NCBI GenBank assembly: GCA_964477525.1
Contig: CAYZHY010000006.1
Location: 1 to 64,000, forward strand
Source: PCC-9228 sp964477525
GTDB taxonomy: Bacteria; Cyanobacteriota; Cyanobacteriia; Cyanobacteriales; PCC-9228
Length of the DNA: 64,000 bases
Reading direction: 5' to 3'
The position numbers were made by a program, and so were the translations under genes. This document shows positions 45,266 to 54,700 of this stretch, piece after piece (position 1 is the first letter of the stretch; each line of letters starts with the position of its first letter). Below the pieces are notes generated by a model. That model made no database searches. It saw only the letters and a program-made list of their open reading frames with translations, and was not told the DNA's origin.

Positions 45266-46831
45266 ATGAACTTCTCAGCAGCACCAATTTTATACTTTTG
45301 CTTTTTAGCTGCCGTTTTTATCGTTTATTGGTTGATGTGGTGGTCGTGGTGGCGGCAGCTGGTTTTGGTGGTGGCTAGTGTTGCGTTTTACGCTTCGTTG
45401 GATTTGCAATATTTGCCCCTGCTGCTGGTTAGTACGGTTTTAACTTTTACCTTGGGATTGGCGATCGCCAATGCTGGTAATGGCATATCGAGCGATCCCC
45501 CATCTTCCGAACAAAACAGCCATCAAACGTCTTCTCACCAAACCAAAGAAAAGCGATCGTCGCCAGAAAGCGATCGCCAAAAATCCTTCTTGATTTTGGG
45601 GGTTATTCTCAATGTTTTATTGCTATTTCTATACAAATACGGCCCCTTTTTCTTGAGTTCTTTTGGCAGTCTTATTCGTTGGTCCTTTCTGGGAAAGGAA
45701 GCAGATTGGTTGCAAACAGAACTGGTAGCACCTTTGGGCGTGAGTTTTTTCTGTTTTGAATTTATTTCTTATTTAGTAGATGTTTATCGCGGGGAAACTC
45801 CCAGTCGCAATCCGCTCAAATTCACTGCTTATAAATTATTTTTTCCCAAATTAATCGCTGGACCCATTACCCGCTATCGGGAAATGGAACCGCAGTTGCG
45901 CCGGCCAACAATTTTGCCCCGCAATACCATGTTGGTGGAAGGGTTGTGGTTGATTGCCACGGGAGCGATTAAAAAAGCCGTACTTGCCGATCGCTTAGCC
46001 ATTTATGTCAATTTAACATTTGAAAATCTCCAGCGGGCCGGTAGCGAAGATTTGTGGATGGCCACGTTTGCCTACGGATTGCAGCTGTATTTCGATTTTA
46101 GCGGCTACGTGGACATTGCCCGGGGAAGCGCCATGTTATTGGGGATTACCCTGCCCCAAAATTTCCAATTTCCTTATCTCAGTACCAGTATTGCCGATTT
46201 TTGGCGTCGTTGGCACATGACCTTAGGCGCGTGGCTGCGGAATTATTTATATATTCCGTTAGGGGGGTCTCGCCAGGGGTTGATGCGTACCTGTTCCAAT
46301 TTAATTGTGGTAATGCTGGTGGCAGGATTGTGGCATGGCGGTGTAGGCACTCAAAACGACCCCACGGGATTTTTGATTTGGGGTGGCATTCACGGTGTTG
46401 GTTTGGCCATTCATCGCATCAACGACGCGATCGCGCAAAAAATTGGTATATGGCGTTTTTGGTGGCATAGCCTCCCCGGAATGCTTTTGGGATGGGTCAT
46501 GACCCAAGCAATGGTCTTTTTTGCTTGGATATTTTTTCGCCTGCCCAACTGGCAGGATGCGACTTGGGTGGTCAAACATTTATGGGGATATACCGCCGAC
46601 GTTCAGTTTGCCCAAAAAGTGTATATCGAAACCTTGGGTATCGATCGCTTGCAGTTGGTTTCCATATTAGGATTGTTAGGAATTGCCATGGTGGTAGCGT
46701 ACGGCATCCAACAAAAACTCCATCTCCAGCTCAAATGGTCTTTAAAAATGTTTTTAGTACCCTTATGTTTGTACGCCGTTTGGTTGTTTTCCCCAGAAAA
46801 TACCCTCCCTTATATTTACTTTGACTTTTAA
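45266..46831 (+). CDS. MBOAT-family O-acyltransferase
   Basis: A 521-residue protein with about ten membrane helices and the MBOAT signatures: FFPKLIAGPITRYREM, YFDFSGYVDIARGSAMLLG, DFWRRWHMTLGAWLRNYLY, and the active-site His in GLWHGG (near 356) followed by WGGIHGVG. It resembles AlgI/PatA, which move acetyl groups across the membrane for polysaccharide O-acetylation. The partner transferase is plausibly the SGNH-type protein at 40769-43867. A Ser/Gln-rich cytoplasmic loop near residues 75-110 is unusual in length. The acceptor polymer is unknown. Confidence 0.92.
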   Translation: MNFSAAPILYFCFLAAVFIVYWLMWWSWWRQLVLVVASVAFYASLDLQYLPLLLVSTVLTFTLGLAIANAGNGISSDPPSSEQNSHQTSSHQTKEKRSSPESDRQKSFLILGVILNVLLLFLYKYGPFFLSSFGSLIRWSFLGKEADWLQTELVAPLGVSFFCFEFISYLVDVYRGETPSRNPLKFTAYKLFFPKLIAGPITRYREMEPQLRRPTILPRNTMLVEGLWLIATGAIKKAVLADRLAIYVNLTFENLQRAGSEDLWMATFAYGLQLYFDFSGYVDIARGSAMLLGITLPQNFQFPYLSTSIADFWRRWHMTLGAWLRNYLYIPLGGSRQGLMRTCSNLIVVMLVAGLWHGGVGTQNDPTGFLIWGGIHGVGLAIHRINDAIAQKIGIWRFWWHSLPGMLLGWVMTQAMVFFAWIFFRLPNWQDATWVVKHLWGYTADVQFAQKVYIETLGIDRLQLVSILGLLGIAMVVAYGIQQKLHLQLKWSLKMFLVPLCLYAVWLFSPENTLPYIYFDF

Positions 46832-46891
46832 TCCATCTTCGGTCCTCCTCGGTCTCCTCCCACTCTCAAAAAAAAGGGGGACGATCCGCAT

Positions 46892-46909
46892 GCTTCGGCA
46901 GGCTCAGCA
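46892..46909. repeat. Dispersed GCTTCGRCAGGCTCAGCA repeat
   Basis: Present here and at 15561-15578, differing by one base. Here it lies in the loop of a GGGGG/CCCCC hairpin between the ends of the convergent MBOAT and metH genes. Confidence 0.6.
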
Positions 46910-46941
46910 TAAAATCGCCCCCAATTCTGCCTATTCTTTAA

Positions 46942-49900
46942 TTAGGCACTGAAGTACTTAGCAACCGGATGATACGTCACGATCGCCGTTGTAGACTGTT
47001 CTGGATAGAGCTGTTCGCTTTCATCCATATACATACCAATGCGATCGCTTTGCAACAACTCTAGTTGCGTGTGCTGGTCTTGCATGTTCGGACAGGCAGG
47101 GTAGCCAAAGCTGTAACGAGAACCGCGATAGCGTTGCTGCAAAACATCGCGAACGGTACTGGGTTCTTCATCCCCAAACCCGAGTTCGTGGCGGATTTTG
47201 GCATGGACCCATTCTGACATCGCTTCTGCCGTCTGTACCGCCATACCGTGGAAGTACAGATAATCCGTATAGCAGTCGCTTTCAAACAGTTTCTGGGCAA
47301 ATTCCGTAGCGATTTCCCCTACTGTCACCGCATGCATGGGGAACACGTCGATAATGCCGGAATCTTTGGAAGCAAAGAAGTCAGCAATACACAAACGCCG
47401 CATAGATTTTTGACGGGGAAACTCAAACTGGGCAACCTCTTTTTTCGCTTCCGGATCTTGAGGATCGTACAAGTACAGCGTATTGCCCTCCGACTGACAG
47501 GGGAAATAGCCGTAAATGGCTTGCGGATGCAGCAGGTTTTCTTCCAAAATCCGCTTTTTCCAATGGTCCAAAATCGGATAGACCGTTTCTTCGAGAAATT
47601 GGTCGTATTCTTGGCGAGATTGTCCCTTGGCCTTGCGGAACTGCCACTGTCCCACAAACAAGGCCTGCAAATCCAAATACCAGAACACCTCATCCAGCGG
47701 AATATCTTCCGGCTGTAGCAATTTGCTTCCCCAGAAAGGCGGTGTGGGTCGTTCGATGTCCTGGTCTACAGCTTCCGAAGGACGGGTATCAACTTCTTGA
47801 GACTGTGCTGGCGTAGTTTCTTTCTTCTTGGATTTGTCAGATTGACCGTTGTTGCTAGCTGCATCTGCGGTTTCTGCCGATTTTTCTTTCGTGGCAGCAC
47901 CGGCCCCATCGCCGTTGTCGCTGTCACCTTCGCTGAACTCACCCAAAAAGCCTTGAATGTCGTCCCATTTATCGGCAGCTTTCGCCGGCATCAGCTTGTC
48001 CATAAAGTGCAGGTCGGCAAACGCATCCTTGCCGTACACCACCTGTCCTTTGTAAGTTTCCTGACAGTCACCGTGGACAAACTTCCGCGTCAAAGCAGCA
48101 CCACCCAAAATGACGGGAGCGGTAATGCCTTCCTGGTTGAAAATTTCCAGGTTTTCTTTCATAAACGCCGTGGATTTCACCAACAGACCGCTCATGGCGA
48201 TGCAGTCGGCGTTGTGTTCCCGATAGGCTTGGATAATGTTGTCCACCGGCTGTTTGATACCCAGGTTCACCACCCGGTAGCCATTGTTAGAAAGGATAAT
48301 GTCCACCAAATTTTTGCCAATGTCATGGACGTCGCCTTTCACCGTGGCAATCACAAACGTTCCTTTGGCATTGTCGCCAGCTTCGTCTTTCTCCATGTAG
48401 GATTCCAGGAATCCCACGGCAGCTTTCATGGTTTCTGCCGATTGCAGCACAAAAGGCAACTGCATCTGTCCGGAACCAAACAGTTCGCCGACGACTTTCA
48501 TGCCATCCAACAGGAAGTTGTTGACAATATCCAGGGGTGCATAGGTTTCCATGGCTTTTTTCAACACATCTTCCAACCCCAGACGTTCTCCATCGATGAT
48601 GTGGCGTTTGAGACGCTCTTCGATGGGGAGATTTTCGTCGTTGCTGCTGCTCTTCTCGGCCGTTTTACCTTGGAAGACTTCTGTCAGTTTGGTGAGGGGA
48701 TCGTACGTACAAATATCCCCGTCAAACTGTCGCCGGTCGTAAATTAGATCGCGGCAAACTTCTTGGTGTTGTTCGTCAATTTTAGCCAGAGGTAGGATTT
48801 TGCTGGCACTGACAATGGCACTGTCCAGTCCTACACTCATGGCTTCGTGCAGCATGACGGAGTTGAGAACTTGACGTGCTGCCGGATTCAAACCAAAGGA
48901 AATATTGGATACCCCGAGGGTAATGTGACAGTCGGGGAGGTTTTCCCGAATGAGACGAATGGCTTCGATGGTGGCATTACCGTTGCCTCGGTCTTCGGAA
49001 ATACCGGTGGAAATGGGCAAGGCCAGCGGGTCGAAAAAGATTTCGTGGCCTGGCATGCCGTATTCTACAGCTTGATGGTAGGCCCGTTGGGCAATTTCAA
49101 ATTTCTTTTCGGCAGTACGGGCCATGCCATCTTCATCGATGGTACCGATAATAATACCGGCACCGTATTTTTTCGCCAGATCCAAAATTTGTAGAAAGCG
49201 TTCTTCCCCGTCTTCGTAGTTGGTGGAGTTCAGCAGCGATTTACCGCCGGCCACTTTTAAGCCAGCTTCCATTTTCTGCCAGTCGGTGGAGTCCAACATC
49301 AGGGGCAGGGTAACGTTGTTGACCAGGCGGGATACTACCTCTTTCATGTCGCGGACCCCGTCGCGACCCACGTAGTCTACGTTGACGTCCAGAACGTGTG
49401 CCCCTTCTTTCACCTGGGACTTGGCTAGAGAAACCAGACCGTCCCAGTCTTCGGCATCCAGCATGTCCCGACATTTTTTGGAACCGCTGGCGTTGAGACG
49501 TTCGCCGATAATCAGGAAGGAGTTGTCCTGTTTGTAGGGTTCGCTGGTGTAAATGGAAGCGGCAGAGGGTTCGTAGTTGAAAATTTCCCGGGGGGGATAT
49601 TCTTGAGTGCTGGTGCGGACCCGAACCGGACGCTCTTGGGGTTTGAGGGTTTTGGCAATGTCGGCTAGCTGTTCGATGTGATCGGGACGGGTTCCGCAAC
49701 ACCCGCCGATTACCTGAACGCCTAGGTCTTCGACAAAGTGCATCAATGCCATGCGCAGTTCGGTGGGGGTCAGTTTGTAATGGGCCTGACCGCCAACGTT
49801 TTCTGGCAAACCGGCGTTGGGAATACAGGAGATGACGAAGGGGGAGGTTTCCGACAGGTAGCGGATGTGGTCTTTCATCAAGTCGGGACCGGTGGCGCAG

Positions 49901-50580
49901 TTGAGTCCCAAGATGTCGATGGGATAGGGTTCCAGGATGGAGACCACGGCACTGATGTCGCTGCCGACCAGCATGGTACCGGTGGTTTCCATGGTGACGG
50001 ATACCATGATGGGCCTTCGTTCTTCTTTTTCTTTGAAGACGGTTTCAATGGCGTTGAGGGCGGCTTTGACTTGCAGAACGTCCTGGCAGGTTTCCAGCAA
50101 GAACAAGTCGGCACCGCCGTCGAACAGGCCTCTGGCTTGGATGGTGAAGGCGTCTTCGATGGTGTCGTAGTCGGTGTGTCCTAGGGTGGCGAGTTTGGTG
50201 CCCGGTCCCATGGAACCGGCGACAAAACGGGGTTTTTCAGGGGTAGAATATTCGGCTGCTATCCCTTTAGCTAGTTCGGCAGATTCTTTGCTGAGTTCGT
50301 AGGATTGGTCTGATAGGTCGTATTCGGCTAGAACGATGTAGCTGCTGCCGAAGGAGTCGGTTTCGATGACGTCGGCACCGGCTTCTAGGAAGGAACGGTG
50401 GACGTTTTCTACGGGTTTGGGATTGCTACGGACGAGATATTCGTTGCACCCTTCGTATTTTGGTTCTCCAAAGTCTTCCGCAGTTAGTTCTTGGGCTTGC
50501 AAACTGGTGCCCATACCGCCGTCAAACACGAGTACGGGACGTTCGGAACTGTGGAGTCTTTCTAGAAAAGGACTGTTCAT
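46942..50580 (-). CDS. metH: Cobalamin-dependent methionine synthase
   Basis: A 1212-residue enzyme that moves methyl from methyltetrahydrofolate to homocysteine through cobalamin. Homocysteine domain 1-330 with zinc Cys in LNCATGPD and GGCCGTRPDHI; folate domain about 355-620; B12 cap and binding domain with DVHDIGKN near 750; a low-complexity linker about 865-925 (Asp/Ser/Lys-rich); C-terminal SAM-activation domain with RRLCIADFF near 1063 and FGYPACPN. The ATG at 50580 is chosen because GGAAAG lies just upstream. Its leader has two inverted repeats at 50643-50728. Confidence 0.97.
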   Translation of the reverse strand: MNSPFLERLHSSERPVLVFDGGMGTSLQAQELTAEDFGEPKYEGCNEYLVRSNPKPVENVHRSFLEAGADVIETDSFGSSYIVLAEYDLSDQSYELSKESAELAKGIAAEYSTPEKPRFVAGSMGPGTKLATLGHTDYDTIEDAFTIQARGLFDGGADLFLLETCQDVLQVKAALNAIETVFKEKEERRPIMVSVTMETTGTMLVGSDISAVVSILEPYPIDILGLNCATGPDLMKDHIRYLSETSPFVISCIPNAGLPENVGGQAHYKLTPTELRMALMHFVEDLGVQVIGGCCGTRPDHIEQLADIAKTLKPQERPVRVRTSTQEYPPREIFNYEPSAASIYTSEPYKQDNSFLIIGERLNASGSKKCRDMLDAEDWDGLVSLAKSQVKEGAHVLDVNVDYVGRDGVRDMKEVVSRLVNNVTLPLMLDSTDWQKMEAGLKVAGGKSLLNSTNYEDGEERFLQILDLAKKYGAGIIIGTIDEDGMARTAEKKFEIAQRAYHQAVEYGMPGHEIFFDPLALPISTGISEDRGNGNATIEAIRLIRENLPDCHITLGVSNISFGLNPAARQVLNSVMLHEAMSVGLDSAIVSASKILPLAKIDEQHQEVCRDLIYDRRQFDGDICTYDPLTKLTEVFQGKTAEKSSSNDENLPIEERLKRHIIDGERLGLEDVLKKAMETYAPLDIVNNFLLDGMKVVGELFGSGQMQLPFVLQSAETMKAAVGFLESYMEKDEAGDNAKGTFVIATVKGDVHDIGKNLVDIILSNNGYRVVNLGIKQPVDNIIQAYREHNADCIAMSGLLVKSTAFMKENLEIFNQEGITAPVILGGAALTRKFVHGDCQETYKGQVVYGKDAFADLHFMDKLMPAKAADKWDDIQGFLGEFSEGDSDNGDGAGAATKEKSAETADAASNNGQSDKSKKKETTPAQSQEVDTRPSEAVDQDIERPTPPFWGSKLLQPEDIPLDEVFWYLDLQALFVGQWQFRKAKGQSRQEYDQFLEETVYPILDHWKKRILEENLLHPQAIYGYFPCQSEGNTLYLYDPQDPEAKKEVAQFEFPRQKSMRRLCIADFFASKDSGIIDVFPMHAVTVGEIATEFAQKLFESDCYTDYLYFHGMAVQTAEAMSEWVHAKIRHELGFGDEEPSTVRDVLQQRYRGSRYSFGYPACPNMQDQHTQLELLQSDRIGMYMDESEQLYPEQSTTAIVTYHPVAKYFSA

Positions 50581-50642
50581 ATAGCTTTCCAAAATTCTGC
50601 AATTTTTTGGCACCTTTCCCCAGTATGGGAATGTGGCCAGAG

Positions 50643-50660
50643 GTAGGAATTCGTTCCTAC
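50643..50660 (-). promoter_or_regulatory. Perfect 7-bp hairpin in the metH leader
   Basis: GTAGGAA and TTCCTAC pair around four bases (CGAA on the metH strand). It lies about 63 bases before the metH start. Role unknown. Confidence 0.45.
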
Positions 50661-50687
50661 AGTATAGCTACAATTGTTTCTCCGGAC

Positions 50688-50728
50688 GGGATAGCTTTGG
50701 CGTTTAAGGATCCACAAGAGGCTATCCC
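50688..50728 (-). promoter_or_regulatory. GGGATAGC/GCTATCCC inverted repeat in the metH leader
   Basis: A perfect 8-base-pair inverted repeat with a 25-base loop, upstream of the smaller hairpin. It could be an operator or a structured 5' UTR. It does not match the SAM-I, SAH or cobalamin consensus that I know. Confidence 0.4.
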
Positions 50729-51078
50729 GATGAGATAGGTTTGTTGTATGGTCTTAAATATAGCAGGTATGCAATTTGCCTGAGTACGGGAACCATACCT
50801 GCACCGAGCAAGCACCGGGGCTTGCTCCTAGATGAAACTTTGTGGATGAGTTTAGCCAACGACTGGTGATAATTGTTACATTATATGTTTCTATATATTA
50901 CAAAAGATTGCGATTTTTGGAAAATCCCATGGCTGGCTAACCGCGATCGCATACTAGCAAGATTTGGCAATTTTGGATAAATTGGGAGTATCATACACTT
51001 GCTGCTCGAAGTTCGGTCGTTTCCATATCCTTCAGCCTGTCTTAAGGTGATTATAAAGAAATTCAAATTCTAAGGCTT

Positions 51079-51729
51079 TTGATGATGGAAAAACCAAAAG
51101 TTATTTTTCTGGATGCGGTGGGCACGTTGTTTGGCGTTCAACCAAGCGTGGGAGACGTTTACGCTCGTTTGGCACGAGATTATGGGGTGGATTTAAGTCC
51201 TAGTGTCATCAATCAAGCTTTTTACAAGAGTTTTAAAATGGCAGACCCCTTGGCGTTTCCTGGGGCGAGTTTGCGAGAAATTAAACGACGCGAATACGAG
51301 TGGTGGCGGGCCATCGTGGCACAAACGTTTCAAATGGCGGAGGGATTGGAACAGTTTAGCGATTTTTCGACGTTTTTTGCGGAGTTGTACGCTCATTTTG
51401 CCAGTGGCGAACCCTGGGTGGTATACGATGATGTACCGCGATCGCTTCAACGCTGGCAAGATATGGGCATCGAACTCGGTGTAATTAGTAATTTTGATTC
51501 TCGACTTCACAATGTATTAAAAGAATTAAAGTTAGAAGATTTTTTCCAATCGGTCACCATTTCTTCAGAAGTAGGGGCAGCCAAACCAGATACCACCATT
51601 TTCCAAAAAGCTTTAGAAAAGCACGAGTGCGATCCAGCAGCTGCTTGGCATGTGGGAGATAGCTGGTCGGAAGATGTGGAAGGTGCTAAGGCAGTGGGCA
51701 TGCGTGCGGTGAGAATTCAGCGAGATTAG
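51079..51729 (+). CDS. HAD-superfamily hydrolase, REG-2/HDHD3-like
   Basis: A 216-residue HAD protein. Motif I is FLDAVGTLF: the nucleophile Asp is present but the second Asp of the usual DxD is Val, as in the REG-2/HDHD3 subgroup. Motif II is ISNFDSR, motif III AAKPDTTIF, motif IV HVGDSWSEDVEGA. The missing acid/base Asp suggests altered or weak phosphatase activity. Substrate unknown. It is convergent with the WD40 gene, nine bases away. Confidence 0.88.
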   Translation: MMMEKPKVIFLDAVGTLFGVQPSVGDVYARLARDYGVDLSPSVINQAFYKSFKMADPLAFPGASLREIKRREYEWWRAIVAQTFQMAEGLEQFSDFSTFFAELYAHFASGEPWVVYDDVPRSLQRWQDMGIELGVISNFDSRLHNVLKELKLEDFFQSVTISSEVGAAKPDTTIFQKALEKHECDPAAAWHVGDSWSEDVEGAKAVGMRAVRIQRD

Positions 51730-51738
51730 ACGCATTTT

Positions 51739-54700
51739 CTAGTCTTTGGTTTGGGGAGATTGGGTTCGGTATCCCTCACACAAATCTCGCTCGTTTTCGG
51801 GAACTTCCGCATTGGTTTTCAAATAATTGCGTATCCAATCGCAACTATAGTTTAACAAGCGATCGAAATCCAATACTCGATCCAATTGCCAGACAATTGC
51901 TACTTGGTCACCACCTCCAGCTGAAACCAAAGTGTTACCATCTTGGCTAATGGATATCTTGCTAACACCATCGCGATGGCCTCGCAACGGGGTGATAAAG
52001 GAGCCATTTCGCCGCCAAATTCGTATGGAATTATCCCAACTGGCAGATATAATAAACTGACCGTCGGGGGTAAAAGCTACATCTCGCACGCGGTCGGTGT
52101 GTCCTTTTAGAGTTTTAACCAATTTCCCATTGGGTTTCCAAATTTTCACCGTGCGATCGCGACCCGCAGAAGCTATTAATTCCCCATCAGGACTGAACGC
52201 TACCGCATAAATGGTATCTTCATGGGTGCCCAACGTTCTTAAAAACGTCCCTTTTCGCGTCCACAGCTTAATAGTGCGATCGCGACTAGCAGAAGCTATA
52301 AATTCCCCATCGGGAGAAAACACCACACTATTCACATCCTCTTCATGTCTGGTGAGCGTTTTCAACAGGGTACCATCTCGCTGCCACAACTTAATGGTAT
52401 CATCGTCGCTACCAGTTACCATTAGCTTACCATCGGTCGAAAACGATAGTTGATTGATACCGCCATCATGGTCTTGGAGTGTAAATTGTTTGCTACCATC
52501 CAGATGCCACAAGGTCGCGGTTCCATCCCAACTTACCGAAGCGATGGTTTGACCGTCGGGAGCGAACGTAATTCCCAAAATCAATTCTTGATGGGCCTCG
52601 ATCGTACGTAGTAGCTTCCCATTGCTATGCCAAAATTTGAGGATGCCCTTTTGGGTTCCGGTTACGATTAGCTCAGAATTTACCGAACTCAAAGCTACCG
52701 CTGTTACTTTATCTTGATGTTCTGACAGCCGGGTGAGCAAATTTTCTCCCCGACGCCACAAATTCACCGTGAAATCGGCTCCAGTAGATGCAATCAAGTG
52801 ATTGTTGGGACTAATATCAATTCCCCATACGGCACTTTTCGGTCCCCGAAACGTATTGATAGGGGTCAGGTCTAAGTTATTTGTATTTTGGAAGTTATTG
52901 AGATTTTGAATTTCTGTCATATCCCAAATTTTGACCGTACCATCGTCGGAAGAACTTGCTAAAATCTGTCCCTGTTTGTCAAAAGCCAATCGATTCACAT
53001 CATCTTGATGGCCGCGAAGGGTTGTAATTTCCTTTCCATTTAACGTCCACAGTGTAATGGTTTTATCGTCGCTGGCGGAAGCTAAAAACTTGCCACTGGG
53101 ATGAAACGCTATTTCGTTGACATCGGTTTTATGTCGGGAAATGGTTCGCAAAAGCGTGCCATCGCGCCTCCAAATTTTGATGGTATTGTCCCAGCTGCCA
53201 GAGGCAAATATTTTGCCGTTGGGATGAAAATCCAAACCAAATATTGATTTGTTGTGTGCGGGAATGGTTTTTATAAGCGTGCCATCTCGTTTCCAAAATT
53301 TGATGGTATTGTCGTTACTACCAGAGAGGATAAGTTTGCCATCGGGACTAAAGGTAACTTCGTGGACGCTGTCTTCATGGCCTCGAAATGTTCTCACCAG
53401 ATTGGCTGATTCAATATTGCCATCGGAACGATTGATTTTCCAGAGTTTGACGGTATTGTCATCGCTGGCAGAGGCTAGATACTGACCGTCGCGACTAAGT
53501 GCAATCCCAAAAATTCCTTTTTCGTGTCCCCGCAGGGTCGTAATAAGGGTGCCATTTGGTTTCCATAGCTTGATGGTACCATCCCAACTGGCAGAAGCGA
53601 TCGCATCTCCATGGGGCGAAAATAATACTTCGTAGACAGTCCCTTCATGACCGGTCAAGGTGTTGTAGGCACGTACTTGATAAGCCGTTTTCCGCAGTAC
53701 CTGTCGCACTTGCTTTTGCAACTGGGGATTGAACTTTTCAATATTATCCATTTGCCGTACACGTCTGGTTGCTTTAATGGCTTCTTTCAGAGCTTGGAGA
53801 TTGTATTGGGATGCAAATAAGGATTCGGCGGAAGTTGCGATCGCTTTAATCTCGTTGATTTTCGCTCTCCGAGTTTCTTGACGGGCGTTGCGATACATAT
53901 GAAACGCAAAAGCACCCAAACTAGAAGAAACCAATAACGCGGCACTGACGGCTAGCAGCAAAAGTCGCTGCAATCGAGCGCTTCTCTTTTCTTGCGTCAG
54001 CCGGGCTTCCACTTCCTGAGCGCGCGAGGCTTCCAGAGCTTGCTGGACGGTAGCGCGATCGTGCTGCTGGCTGGCTGCCAAAAACTGATAGTCCAAATCG
54101 CTGAGACTCTTTCCTTGCGCCCATTTTTGGGCATCTCGCAAGGCTTTCCCCTGCAACAGGCGCGAGCTATCGCTAAAGTTAGAATCTACCCAGGCTTCAA
54201 GTGCTTGCGAGTAAGGGCGTAAGTGGTCTAACTGCTGTTTTACCCAATCCAAGTTAAAAACTTCCGCATAAATACGATTTTTCACTTGTAAAATCCCCCT
54301 ATCGCGAACAACCAACCCCGACAGCATCAGTTCGGTTTGTTCCTGGGAATCGTCCGCTACCACCGTTTCTCCTTGCAAAATTTTCTGATAAATTCCCAAC
54401 AATCTAGCGGCATATTTTTCGTTGTAAAGCAACCGGTCTCGTATGGTTCTCAAATGTTCCGGTTCGTCTTGCGATTCCCAACGATGGATGATTTTGGTTC
54501 TCGCTACCAATCCCACCCAAAACGATTCCCGATTTTTCGCAATATAAGATTCTCGAGTTGGTGTTTGATACAATGCTTGCAACACCAAATAGCACAATTT
54601 TTGAGTTAAAAAAGGTTGTCCTCCAGTCCAATGTAAAATCTCTTGCAAAACCACTTGGGGACGTTCGGCTGTTTCTAGAAATCCTTCGCACAAAGGTTGA

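Larger units (their letters stand above)
50581..51078. other. metH leader and divergent promoter region
   Basis: A 498-base spacer between the divergent metH and HAD genes. It contains two hairpins close to metH (listed separately) and an AT-rich stretch around 50877-50905 that may hold promoters. No gene seen. Confidence 0.5.

Noticed and set aside
47797..48747. A 316-codon open frame on the plus strand inside metH
   Set aside because: It is fully antisense to the conserved B12 domain of metH, and its sequence is rich in His, Phe and Val, as expected from an antisense shadow. No start signal.
50643..50728. SAM-I or SAH riboswitch upstream of metH
   Set aside because: Neither consensus core is present; only simple inverted repeats are seen.
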